Positions 1 to 5,838 are shown, counted from the first letter of the stretch. The stretch: 6,963 nucleotides of DNA from a bacterium (GCA_030648825.1 JAUSGU010000077.1:1-6963), one strand, 5' to 3'. The notes: a model not told the origin generated them from the letters alone. Program-made: numbers and translations.

Positions 1-21
1 AACTAGAGTTCACCTGCAAGA

Positions 22-35
22 GGGGGGGGGTGGGG
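22..35. repeat. G-run (nine G, one T, four G)
   Basis: A homopolymer of nine G at 22-30 is followed by T and four more G. It lies downstream of the toxin gene, outside any gene seen here. Nothing else is recognisable in bases 1-63. Runs of this length are prone to slippage in replication and to length errors in sequencing, so the exact count is uncertain. No function is claimed. Confidence 0.5.
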
Positions 36-63
36 ATAACTCAACCACTTGGATAATATATGT

Positions 64-327
64 TTAACTACCACTATAAACGCTCGCGCGATGATCTATA
101 TCTATCACGATAATGATAAGCAGGGTCTTTTCAATCATATAAATAATTCTGTACGGCCACGCCCGTGTTGAATATTGGCCCTTTTTCTTTCCAGATAGCT
201 TTTTACCAGAAGAAAAAGGCTCTCGAGCTATCAGGTCTAATGTCGCCATGATTTTAACGTGATCTTGCTCGGGTATTCTATCGAGATTTTTTCTTGCCTT
301 TGGCTTTATGTGAAGAATATACGCCAT
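64..327 (-). CDS. RelE/ParE-family toxin of a type II toxin-antitoxin system
   Basis: An 87-residue protein with the layout of RelE/ParE-superfamily toxins. It has an N-terminal strand (MAYILHIKPKARKNLDRIP) with the A-x-K-x-L type helix, a central KLSGKKKGQYSTRAWPYRIIYMIE block matching the family pattern 'KL-G...y-R-w-YRiiY', and a C-terminal DIDHRASVY strand matching 'I-HR-vY'. Family members with this fold usually act as ribosome-dependent mRNA endonucleases; ParE relatives poison gyrase, and sequence alone does not decide between them here. The ATG at 327 is preferred over an in-frame TTG at 351 because the protein then starts at the conserved first strand. It overlaps the upstream antitoxin gene by 50 bases, so translation is probably coupled; no Shine-Dalgarno is visible. 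Length is normal and the gene looks intact. Confidence 0.88.
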   Translation of the reverse strand: MAYILHIKPKARKNLDRIPEQDHVKIMATLDLIAREPFSSGKKLSGKKKGQYSTRAWPYRIIYMIEKTLLIIIVIDIDHRASVYSGS

Positions 328-649
328 ATTTTTTATTTGGTGTTTCGGCAAACTTTACAGCCATTCCCCAATCTCTCTTTAGGTTGTTGAGAGTCGGCCA
401 TTTTTTATATTCGCCACTTTTGAGAGCGGCCTTCGTTTCTACGATATCTTGATTGAGATCAGGAAAAATCTTTTCGACTTCTATGGTCTCTACCAATGAT
501 TGGTACTCTTTAGCGGACATAATGACGGCTTTTGGTTTACCACCAGCGGTCAACATATAGGTTTTTTTAGGTGTTTGCACCTCTTCAGCAATATCAAAAA
601 TACGTCTACGAGCCTCAGTTATTGAAATTATTCTTTTTATATTAATCAT
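278..649 (-). CDS. Phd/YefM-family antitoxin
   Basis: A 123-residue protein. Its first ~60 residues match the Phd/YefM fold: an N-terminal strand and helix (ISITEARRRIFDIAEEV), a hairpin (YMLTAGGKPKAVIMS) and the signature 'MSAKEYQSLVETIEV'. In this family the N-terminal domain dimerises and binds the operator, while the disordered C-terminal part wraps and neutralises the toxin. The region around residues 60-97 (with ETKAALKSGEYKKW) would be the toxin-binding segment. The last 16 residues are strongly basic and are encoded inside the 50-base overlap with the toxin gene. The ATG at 649 follows the TATAAT box by 9 bases with no Shine-Dalgarno, so the message may be nearly leaderless. Antitoxin-first order, the overlapping toxin and the operator upstream support a self-regulated operon. 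Confidence 0.9.
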   Translation of the reverse strand: MINIKRIISITEARRRIFDIAEEVQTPKKTYMLTAGGKPKAVIMSAKEYQSLVETIEVEKIFPDLNQDIVETKAALKSGEYKKWPTLNNLKRDWGMAVKFAETPNKKYGVYSSHKAKGKKKSR

Positions 650-653
650 AGCA

Positions 654-687
654 TGTACATTATAACGTACACTATTTTTTATAGCAA
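654..687 (-). promoter_or_regulatory. Toxin-antitoxin promoter with paired TGTACA-type operator
   Basis: On the minus strand TTGCTA (687-682) and TATAAT (664-659) are separated by exactly 17 bases, a good sigma70-type promoter. The -35 box lies in the last codons of radC. Flanking the -10 are TGTACA (654-659) and TGTACG (671-666 on the minus strand), whose centres are 12 bases apart. Together they form the near-palindrome GTACgTTATAAtGTAC (16 bases, one mismatched pair). Phd and YefM antitoxins are known to bind sites with a TGTACA/GTGTAC core, so binding here would block the polymerase and give negative autoregulation. The operator assignment is inferred from motif and position. Confidence 0.72.
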
Positions 688-1338
688 CTTTTTATCTTTA
701 AAACTCATCCACTCTGTTTTTGAAACAATCACATGATCAACTAGTTCGATGCCGAGAATACGGCCAGATTCAACCAGACGGCTCGTCACTTCCCTGTCCT
801 CTAACGAAGGTTCTACATTGCCCGATGGATGATTGTGAGCCACGATGACGGAAGCGGCATGCAAAACTACGGCCGGTTCAAACACTTCGCGCGGGTGAAC
901 GAGGCTGGTACTCAATGTGCCTATGGAAATTATTTGTCTCTCTATAATGCAATGCTGGGTATCTAAATAAAATGCGACGACGTGCTCGCGTTTTCCCGCC
1001 CGAAAATCAACTGACAGTTTCCATACATCCTCGGGAGTGATTACTCCTCGTTTGGTGTTTGAAAATAAACGAAAAGAAAGTTCCAGAACCGCCATGACTT
1101 GAGCCGTTTTTACCTCGCCTAGACCGCGACATTTGAGTAGATCGTCAAATGTGATTTGATCTCTCTTTTTATCGGTAATTATTTTCAAAACTTTTTCCGA
1201 AAGATTCAAAACATTGACGCCTCTCACTCCCGAACCGAGGATCAACGCCAAGAGCTCATAATCGGCCAATTTTTTTGCGCCGTATTTTTTGAGCTTTTCT
1301 CTCGGTAATTCTATTTTTGGCAGGTCTCTGATTTTCAT
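679..1338 (-). CDS. radC: RadC family protein (JAB/MPN domain, UPF0758)
   Basis: A 219-residue full-length RadC-family protein. Residues 1-35 hold the family N-terminus (IRDLPKIELPREKLKKYGA...ELLALILGSG). A helix-hairpin-helix-like segment follows near 66-88 (LLKCRGLGEVKTAQVMAVLEL). The C-terminal JAMM metal site is complete: E118 in KREH, then H168-x-H170-P-S-G with D181 ten residues on. JAMM proteins coordinate zinc and often hydrolyse isopeptide bonds, but RadC itself has no settled biochemical role, and the old link to radiation repair was an artefact of another gene. The ATG at 1338 is preceded by AT-rich sequence without a Shine-Dalgarno. The stop lies just upstream of the antitoxin, and radC codons contain that operon's -35 box, so read-through from radC into the toxin-antitoxin pair is possible. 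Confidence 0.95.
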   Translation of the reverse strand: MKIRDLPKIELPREKLKKYGAKKLADYELLALILGSGVRGVNVLNLSEKVLKIITDKKRDQITFDDLLKCRGLGEVKTAQVMAVLELSFRLFSNTKRGVITPEDVWKLSVDFRAGKREHVVAFYLDTQHCIIERQIISIGTLSTSLVHPREVFEPAVVLHAASVIVAHNHPSGNVEPSLEDREVTSRLVESGRILGIELVDHVIVSKTEWMSFKDKKLL

Positions 1339-1463
1339 ATTTTATATAAATGAATTGACTTAATTCATACACCGATGGTAACAAAACCGAGATAAAGAAA
1401 TTCTAAAGAAAATTTAATAACTTTTTCTTTGTTTTGGCAATCCTTTATGATAATCTTCTTCTC
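1339..1463. promoter_or_regulatory. Divergent intergenic region between radC and the flavoprotein gene
   Basis: These 125 bases must carry the start signals for both divergent genes. At 1351-1367 there is a 17-base near-palindrome, TGAATTgAcTtAATTCA, with six perfect outer pairs. It sits 13 bases upstream of the radC ATG and could be an operator or chance AT-rich symmetry. On the plus strand TATGATAAT (1446-1454) is a -10-like box ending 9 bases before the flavoprotein ATG; no convincing -35 is seen. A TATATA-rich stretch lies just before radC. Neither promoter is firm. Confidence 0.4.
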
Positions 1464-2750
1464 ATGTCCCAAACCGTGAAAAGACTCAAATATGACGTGG
1501 CGATTATAGGTGGCGGGCCGGCAGGCATGATGGCGGCTGGACGCGCCGCTGAATTAGGCGCATCCGTCATACTGATAGAAAAAAACGCCAGTCTCGGCAA
1601 AAAATTGCTCATAACCGGCGGTGGTAGATGTAATGTGACAAACGATACGCTCGATGTCCGCGCTCTCTCGGCAAAACTGAAAAATAAAGGGAAATTTCTC
1701 TTCTCCGCATTCGCTCAACATGCGGTGAGAGAGTCTCTGGATTTTTTTCACTCGCACGGTATGGAAACCAAAGTGGAAAACGAAGGCCGAATATTTCCTG
1801 TTTCAAATACGGCGCGTTCCGTCTATGACGTGCTCGTGAATTATATGAAAAATGGTAAAGTTGAAATCGCTCTGGGAATAACGGCTAGAAGTTTCCATAT
1901 CCGTCTCAGTAAAATTGTTGGTCTCAATATTGCCGGTCTGGGAACACAGAGCATCGTTGCTGATTCATATATCCTCGCCACAGGTGGCACATCACACCCT
2001 GAAACAGGTTCAACAGGTGCGGCTTTTCCATGGCTCGCTCTAGCTGGACACACTATTGTTCCACCAGATGTCGCTATGGTACCTATAAAAATAGCGGAAA
2101 AGTGGGTCCGGGATTTATCGGGCGTTTCAAATCAAAATGCCAAGCTATCACTCTACGAAAACGATAAACGCACAGCGTCGAGCATAGGTCGTATGGTATT
2201 CGCCCATTTCGGACTCTCTGGACCTCTTGTTATAAACTTTTCCGGAGATGTCCGTGAAGCTATGCAATATGCCGAATCAGACGACAAAATAGAATTATCC
2301 CTAGACATTATGCCCGACTATGATCCGGCAAAACTGGACCAAAAAATCCAAGAGATATTCAAAACTAATCAGAATAAAAAGCTCAAAAATGCCCTCCGCG
2401 ACCTAGTCACGCCGGCCATGGTTTCCACCATTATCACTCTCACAAAACTGGATCCGGAAAAAGAAATCAACCTCGTCACACGCGCAGAGAGGCTCGTTCT
2501 CGGAAAACTCCTGAAAGACATGCGCATGACGCCAACAGGATTCCTCGGCAAAGAAAAAGCCATTGTCGCATCCGGTGGAGTAAAACTGGAAGAAATTGAT
2601 TTTCGAACCATGCAATCACGTCTCATTTCCAATCTCTATCTCATAGGTGATGTGTTGGATATAGAGAGACCATCGGGTGGTTACAGTCTCCAATTATGTT
2701 GGACCACAGGCTGGGTGGCGGGAACGCATGCGGTAGAGAAAAAATTCTAA
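1464..2750 (+). CDS. BaiN/HI0933-family FAD-dependent oxidoreductase
   Basis: A 428-residue flavoprotein. Residues 11-40 form the Rossmann dinucleotide site (DVAIIGGGPAG at 11-21, with the ribose-binding acidic residue E39 after it). The family signature GKKLLITGGGRCNVTN follows at 45-60. The C-terminal FAD closure has ASGGVK at 369-374 and GDVLDIERPSGGYSLQLCW at 395-413, the counterpart of 'GE-LD--g--GGYNlQ-A--sG--AG' in the family. Members are annotated as NAD(P)/FAD-dependent oxidoreductases of uncertain substrate; some relatives reduce bile-acid intermediates, which should not be assumed here. It is probably cytosolic, with no signal peptide. An in-frame TTG at 1434 would add ten residues, but that stretch holds the putative -10 box, and the ATG at 1464 is the natural family start. 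No Shine-Dalgarno is visible. It converges with the PLD gene across a 27-base gap with no clear terminator. Confidence 0.92.
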   Translation: MSQTVKRLKYDVAIIGGGPAGMMAAGRAAELGASVILIEKNASLGKKLLITGGGRCNVTNDTLDVRALSAKLKNKGKFLFSAFAQHAVRESLDFFHSHGMETKVENEGRIFPVSNTARSVYDVLVNYMKNGKVEIALGITARSFHIRLSKIVGLNIAGLGTQSIVADSYILATGGTSHPETGSTGAAFPWLALAGHTIVPPDVAMVPIKIAEKWVRDLSGVSNQNAKLSLYENDKRTASSIGRMVFAHFGLSGPLVINFSGDVREAMQYAESDDKIELSLDIMPDYDPAKLDQKIQEIFKTNQNKKLKNALRDLVTPAMVSTIITLTKLDPEKEINLVTRAERLVLGKLLKDMRMTPTGFLGKEKAIVASGGVKLEEIDFRTMQSRLISNLYLIGDVLDIERPSGGYSLQLCWTTGWVAGTHAVEKKF

Positions 2751-2777
2751 AACTTCGCGATATTTCTTCATTATTCC

Positions 2778-3821
2778 CTACTCCAACGGCAAAAAACCGA
2801 AGAGGCGTAGGAAAAAGGCCATGGGAATGTCATACCAGAGGAAGAAAATGCCGTAAATTTTTGAGTTGAATAGTTTGGCGGAACCTTTCCAATCTTCTAT
2901 GATAACCAATAAATCGCGGACCATATCTGGTTCATTGAAAAACACGCCCGCTTCTATATTCCAATTAAATGAAATCAAATCCAGATTTTGTGAACCGATG
3001 ATGCCTTCGCGCCGGTCTACGACCATGGTTTTGGCATGATTCATGCCCGAGGTGAAATAGATTTTTGCGCCGAGATTGGTGAGACACAGAGCAAAAGAGC
3101 GATTTATTCCGTTCACAATCCAGAGATCAGTGGATCCCGGCAAGAGTATTTCCACATCCACACCACGAATGAGAGCTTGGTGAATAGAGGCAATAAACCA
3201 GCGCGGAGGAAACAGATAGGGCGTGACAAAAACGATAGATTTTTTGGCATTATTCAAACGTTCTTCATAATATTTCCGAAAAATATGTTGTCGCTTGCCT
3301 ATACCGTGGGCCAGAAACCAGAGCTTTGTTTTTTTGAGAACTCCATGACGTAATTTGTTATGGGATAATTGGTCACGACCACCACACTGCTCATACATTT
3401 TGATAAATGATTGAAGAATCGTCAGAACCACCTGACCTGTAACTCTGATTTGCAAATCATTCCAGAGGGCATATTTTTTGCCTACATTCACTCCGCCTAT
3501 GAAAGCCACAGTTTCATCAATAATGAGAATTTTTCGATGCGATCGTCTGAAGAGAAAACTGGAAAAAAACACTTCCGCGCCCGATGCTTTCAGCCGGCCA
3601 ACCGCATTGCTCAAAATATCATAACTGCCGACGATATCTAAAATAATCACCACTCTCACCCCCCTCTCCGCCGCTAGGGAAAGCTCGCGAAAAAACTGAC
3701 TGCCCGCCAAATCATCGTAGAGAATATACATCTCAAAATATATACTCTCTCGGGCTTTTTTTATATCCTCCAGCATTGGGACCCAAGCCTTTTCCGATGT
3801 GGTGAATATGCGATATTTCAT
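2778..3821 (-). CDS. Phospholipase D / cardiolipin synthase-like protein
   Basis: A 347-residue protein with two complete HKD catalytic motifs. The first is H95-R-K97-ILII-D102 followed by ETVAFIGGVN; the second is H262-A-K264-TMVV-D269 followed by REGIIGSQNLD. Paired HKD motifs form one active site through a phospho-histidine intermediate. The arrangement, with YFEMYIL near 28-34 and VTPYLFPP near 199-206, is that of bacterial cardiolipin synthases, which join phosphatidylglycerol-type lipids. Unlike ClsA it has no N-terminal transmembrane pair. Instead a hydrophobic C-terminal segment (about 322-345) could anchor it at the membrane. The precise substrate cannot be told from sequence, and other PLD-family transferases remain possible. 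The ATG at 3821 lies 53 bases after the helicase stop, behind its own extended -10-like box. No Shine-Dalgarno is visible. Confidence 0.88.
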   Translation of the reverse strand: MKYRIFTTSEKAWVPMLEDIKKARESIYFEMYILYDDLAGSQFFRELSLAAERGVRVVIILDIVGSYDILSNAVGRLKASGAEVFFSSFLFRRSHRKILIIDETVAFIGGVNVGKKYALWNDLQIRVTGQVVLTILQSFIKMYEQCGGRDQLSHNKLRHGVLKKTKLWFLAHGIGKRQHIFRKYYEERLNNAKKSIVFVTPYLFPPRWFIASIHQALIRGVDVEILLPGSTDLWIVNGINRSFALCLTNLGAKIYFTSGMNHAKTMVVDRREGIIGSQNLDLISFNWNIEAGVFFNEPDMVRDLLVIIEDWKGSAKLFNSKIYGIFFLWYDIPMAFFLRLFGFLPLE

Positions 3822-3829
3822 AGGGGTAT

Positions 3830-3838
3830 ATTATCGCA
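3830..3838 (-). promoter_or_regulatory. Extended -10-like box before the PLD gene
   Basis: The minus strand reads TGCGATAAT here (3838-3830), a TG-N extended -10 with one mismatch to TATAAT. It ends 8 bases before the ATG at 3821, so a transcript started from it would have almost no leader. No convincing -35 is present. The 53-base gap between the helicase stop and this gene holds no hairpin terminator, so co-transcription from the helicase is also possible. Confidence 0.45.
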
Positions 3839-3874
3839 CAAACTTTTTTAGAATCTCTTTTATGATTTTGAATT

Positions 3875-5296
3875 TTATCTTACCCCTTTTCTGAACACGC
3901 GTTTATAGCCAGTACCGATTCCCGCGCTTTTTGACGGATCGGTTTTGAGCGGTCGTGGATATTTTGAATTGAAACTGCGTTTCGGAGCGCCACCTTTGAA
4001 AGGCTGATTGGTGTGAACTCTGAAAGCGCCGGCTGGAGCGAAACTTTTGCGTGACCCACTGTTGTAACCGTTATATGAACCTGTTCCACCTCTGCCACGT
4101 CCATAATACGGTCTAGGCGCCGAACTAGCATAAGCCGATATAGTCGCGCCTTCATGACTCTTTACGGTAATCTGCTTTTTTATGAGACGTTCTATGTCTA
4201 TGATGTCGCGTTTTTGGTCTGGTGTGGCAAAAGAAATCGCTTTACCGGCTTTGCCTGCGCGAGCCGTGCGACCTATGCGATGGACATAGTCTTCGGATTG
4301 TTCAGGTAGATCATAGTTTACAACGAGGCCAATATCTTTCACATCTATACCACGCGCCGCGATGTCTGTAGCGACGAGTACTTGATATTTATGCTTTTTG
4401 AAACCATCCAACGCTTCCCGTCTCTGGCCTAGAGTTCTGTTTGAATGAATTTCGGCGGCGGTGATATCAATATTTCGCAGATCACCGGCGATATTTTTGG
4501 CTCCGTGTTTTGTACGGGTAAAAACCAAAACCGGCACGCCCTTCCCCGATTCGCCTATTACTTTTACAAGTAAATTAAATTTAGATTTGCGTTCAACAAT
4601 GATGATTTCTTGATCTACTTTTTCAGCGGAAGTTCCGGAAGGGGCTGTTTCAATACGCAGAGGCAATTGCATGTGTTCCATAGCCAGTTTGGCAATTTCG
4701 CTCGGCATGGTGGCCGAAAAAAGCAAAGTTTGGCGTTCTTTTGAAATTTTTTTGATAATCTCGCGAATTTGCGGAGCAAAACCTATATCAAACATATGAT
4801 CAGCTTCGTCCAAAACGAGGACGGATACACGATCAAGTTTTATATTTCCCTGTTTCAAGTGATCAATCAGACGCCCCGGCGTGGCTATGACGATATTTGG
4901 ACCGTTACGCAAATCACGCACTTGTCTATACATAGAATCTCCACCTATGAGAACGGCAGTGGTGATACCCTGGACATAACCGACTTTGCGGATGGTTTCC
5001 TCTACCTGCAAAGCGAGCTCACGAGTAGGCAAGAGAACTAGCCCTCGGCCGGCTTTATTTATGGAGAGTCTCTCTATCATGGGAATACCGAAAGCCAAAG
5101 TCTTGCCCGTACCGGTTTGAGCGATACCTATGATGTCTTTACCCTGTAAGCCGATGGGAATAACTTTTTCTTGGATGGGTGTAGGCACGATAAAACCATC
5201 ACGCGTCAATACGGCGAGCAGTTTTTCGCTTATGCCTAAACTTTTAAATGTTACGACCTCTTTGGAAGCCGTTTCCGGATGTTTGATTGGTGTCAT
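3875..5296 (-). CDS. DEAD-box ATP-dependent RNA helicase (RhlE/DeaD type)
   Basis: A 473-residue helicase with every core motif in order: Q motif (F17 and PTPIQ at 38-42), I AQTGTGKT (59-66), Ia PTRELALQ (90-97), GG (118-119), Ib TPGR (139-142), II DEAD (163-166), III SAT (194-196), IV VLVFTRTK (256-263), V TDIAARGID (310-318), VI HRIGRTARAG (339-348). After about 390 there is a low-complexity basic tail with RG/YG repeats (YYGRGRGGTGSYNGYNSGSRK), typical of RNA-binding extensions in RhlE/DeaD-like helicases that act in ribosome assembly, RNA decay or cold adaptation. The frame stays open upstream to an ATG at 5401, but that extension contains the promoter -10 box, so the ATG at 5296, just before the conserved region, is chosen. 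That ATG has no Shine-Dalgarno and lies inside a stem-loop. Confidence 0.96.
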   Translation of the reverse strand: MTPIKHPETASKEVVTFKSLGISEKLLAVLTRDGFIVPTPIQEKVIPIGLQGKDIIGIAQTGTGKTLAFGIPMIERLSINKAGRGLVLLPTRELALQVEETIRKVGYVQGITTAVLIGGDSMYRQVRDLRNGPNIVIATPGRLIDHLKQGNIKLDRVSVLVLDEADHMFDIGFAPQIREIIKKISKERQTLLFSATMPSEIAKLAMEHMQLPLRIETAPSGTSAEKVDQEIIIVERKSKFNLLVKVIGESGKGVPVLVFTRTKHGAKNIAGDLRNIDITAAEIHSNRTLGQRREALDGFKKHKYQVLVATDIAARGIDVKDIGLVVNYDLPEQSEDYVHRIGRTARAGKAGKAISFATPDQKRDIIDIERLIKKQITVKSHEGATISAYASSAPRPYYGRGRGGTGSYNGYNSGSRKSFAPAGAFRVHTNQPFKGGAPKRSFNSKYPRPLKTDPSKSAGIGTGYKRVFRKGVR

Positions 5297-5335
5297 ATTA
5301 TTGTGTGACCCGAGTCGCGAGCCACATAATATGAC
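5292..5335 (-). promoter_or_regulatory. Stem-loop in the helicase leader occluding the start codon
   Basis: On the minus strand GTCATATTAT (5335-5326) is followed 24 bases later by its perfect complement ATAATATGAC (5301-5292). The second arm contains the helicase ATG (5296-5294). Inside, GTG (5325-5323) can pair with CAC (5305-5303) across a one-base bulge, extending the stem to about 13 pairs. In the mRNA the start codon would be paired, with no Shine-Dalgarno to compete. This suggests translational control, for instance by temperature or by the helicase opening its own message. Function is inferred; the inverted repeat itself is plain in the sequence. Confidence 0.6.
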
Positions 5336-5353
5336 GCTGGATTCAGAGCACGT

Positions 5354-5376
5354 TTCTCCTAATAAAGAGGAGAATT
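5354..5376 (-). promoter_or_regulatory. Two mutually exclusive hairpins in the helicase leader
   Basis: Upstream of the start-codon hairpin, TTCTCC (5370-5365) can pair with GGAGAA (5359-5354). Alternatively AATAAA (5376-5371) can pair with TTTATT (5367-5362 or close to it). The two helices compete for the same bases. The only purine-rich Shine-Dalgarno-like motif of the leader, AGGAG, is in this element, followed 4 bases later by GTG-CTC-TGA, a possible two-codon mini-ORF. Both helices are short, so this is a weak call. Confidence 0.3.
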
Positions 5377-5389
5377 TATTAACCCAGCC

Positions 5390-5418
5390 ATTATAGCACA
5401 TCTAGGATAAAATTGCAA
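5390..5418 (-). promoter_or_regulatory. Sigma70-type promoter of the helicase gene
   Basis: Minus-strand TTGCAA (5418-5413), a 17-base spacer, then TATAAT (5395-5390), with TG one base before the -10 (TGCTATAAT, an extended -10). This is the best promoter in the window. It predicts a transcript start near 5383 and a leader of about 87 nt. It lies between the DUF5670 stop and the helicase, which argues that the helicase is transcribed on its own. Confidence 0.8.
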
Positions 5419-5445
5419 GAAAATGAATAGCCTCGCACATCTTAT

Positions 5446-5598
5446 TTACTGAATAGGATTCTTGCCCTGAATGATTCTCAAGAGAAACAATATGACCGCT
5501 ATGACGAGCAAGACGTGGATAAAACCACTGATTGTGTATGAGGTCACGAGACCAAAAATCCACAGGACAACGAGAACGACTGCAATTGTTGTAAGCAT
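5446..5598 (-). CDS. Small membrane protein, lmo0937/DUF5670 type
   Basis: A 50-residue protein encoded from ATG at 5598 to TAA at 5446. The N-terminal helix (MLTTIAVVLVVLWIFGLVTS), a short turn (YTISGFIH) and a second helix (VLLVIAVILFLLRII) are followed by a charged, polar end (QGKNPIQ). This is the pattern of the lmo0937-family/DUF5670 two-helix membrane proteins, including the LWxxGLVT-YT-SGxIHxLLVIA core. The function of that family is unknown; members are often found beside stress or envelope genes. No Shine-Dalgarno is visible. TTTAAT ends 8 bases before the ATG and TAGACT lies 18 bases further up, which could be a weak promoter. A longer open frame covering this region in another register is an artefact of the neighbouring tRNA. 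Confidence 0.82.
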   Translation of the reverse strand: MLTTIAVVLVVLWIFGLVTSYTISGFIHVLLVIAVILFLLRIIQGKNPIQ

Positions 5599-5764
5599 AG
5601 TAAAACATTAAATCAATAATAAATTCGATCAGTCTAGATAAATGCCGTATGAAATCAAAAATTATTACTTTTATATCTCGTACCATGCTATTTGATTTCT
5701 TTGTTTTTTGGGAAAAATATGATACTTTTTGGAAGTAAACGTGGGTTAAAAGATGGTCAAATAT
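5599..5764. repeat. Divergent intergenic region with a 9-base inverted repeat
   Basis: This gap separates the minus-strand DUF5670 gene from the plus-strand tRNA. GAAATCAAA (5651-5659) and TTTGATTTC (5691-5699) form a perfect inverted repeat with a 31-base spacer. TATGAT (5718-5723) is a possible -10 for the tRNA, about 40 bases upstream of its 5' end, without a good -35. No gene is recognisable here. Confidence 0.45.
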
Positions 5765-5838
5765 TGCCGGATCGTCTAAAGGCAGGACGTCGCTCTCTGA
5801 AAGCGAAAATTTTGGTTCGATTCCAAGTCCGGCAACCA
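5765..5838 (+). tRNA. tRNA-Gln (anticodon CUG)
   Basis: A complete cloverleaf can be folded by hand. Acceptor TGCCGGA (5765-5771) pairs with TCCGGCA (5828-5834). The D stem GTCT/GGAC closes a 7-base loop with GG. The anticodon stem TCGCT/AGCGA surrounds loop CTCTGAA with anticodon CTG at 5797-5799. The T stem TTTGG/CCAAG closes TTCGATT. The variable loop has 4 bases, with T48 able to pair with A15. Discriminator A is at 5835 and CCA is encoded at 5836-5838. The U1-A72 pair is characteristic of glutamine tRNAs. It reads CAG codons. The D stem ends in a T-G wobble and the T stem starts with one; nothing suggests decay. Confidence 0.95.

Noticed and set aside
328..351. A TTG start eight codons upstream of the toxin ATG
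   Set aside because: The ATG at 327 gives the usual RelE N-terminal strand. The extension would lengthen the overlap to 74 bases without adding conserved sequence.
1434..1463. A TTG start ten codons upstream of the flavoprotein ATG
   Set aside because: The added residues are not part of the flavoprotein fold, and the stretch holds the likely -10 box. The ATG at 1464 lies just before the FAD-binding motif.
2751..2777. A shared terminator between the converging flavoprotein and PLD genes
   Set aside because: No stem of useful length with a U-tract is visible in the 27-base gap or just beyond it.
3036..3641. Plus-strand open frames opposite the PLD gene
   Set aside because: No family features. 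They lie wholly inside an intact gene with both catalytic motifs on the other strand.
5336..5388. An 8-pair long-range helix GCTGGGTT/AATCCAGC in the helicase leader, enclosing the upstream hairpins
   Set aside because: Most of the first arm (5388-5384) lies before the expected transcript start near 5383, so at most 3-5 pairs would exist in the RNA.
5297..5401. A 35-residue N-terminal extension of the helicase from the ATG at 5401
   Set aside because: The extension contains the -10 box TATAAT and the structured leader. It has no family similarity, and the conserved helicase sequence starts shortly after the ATG at 5296.
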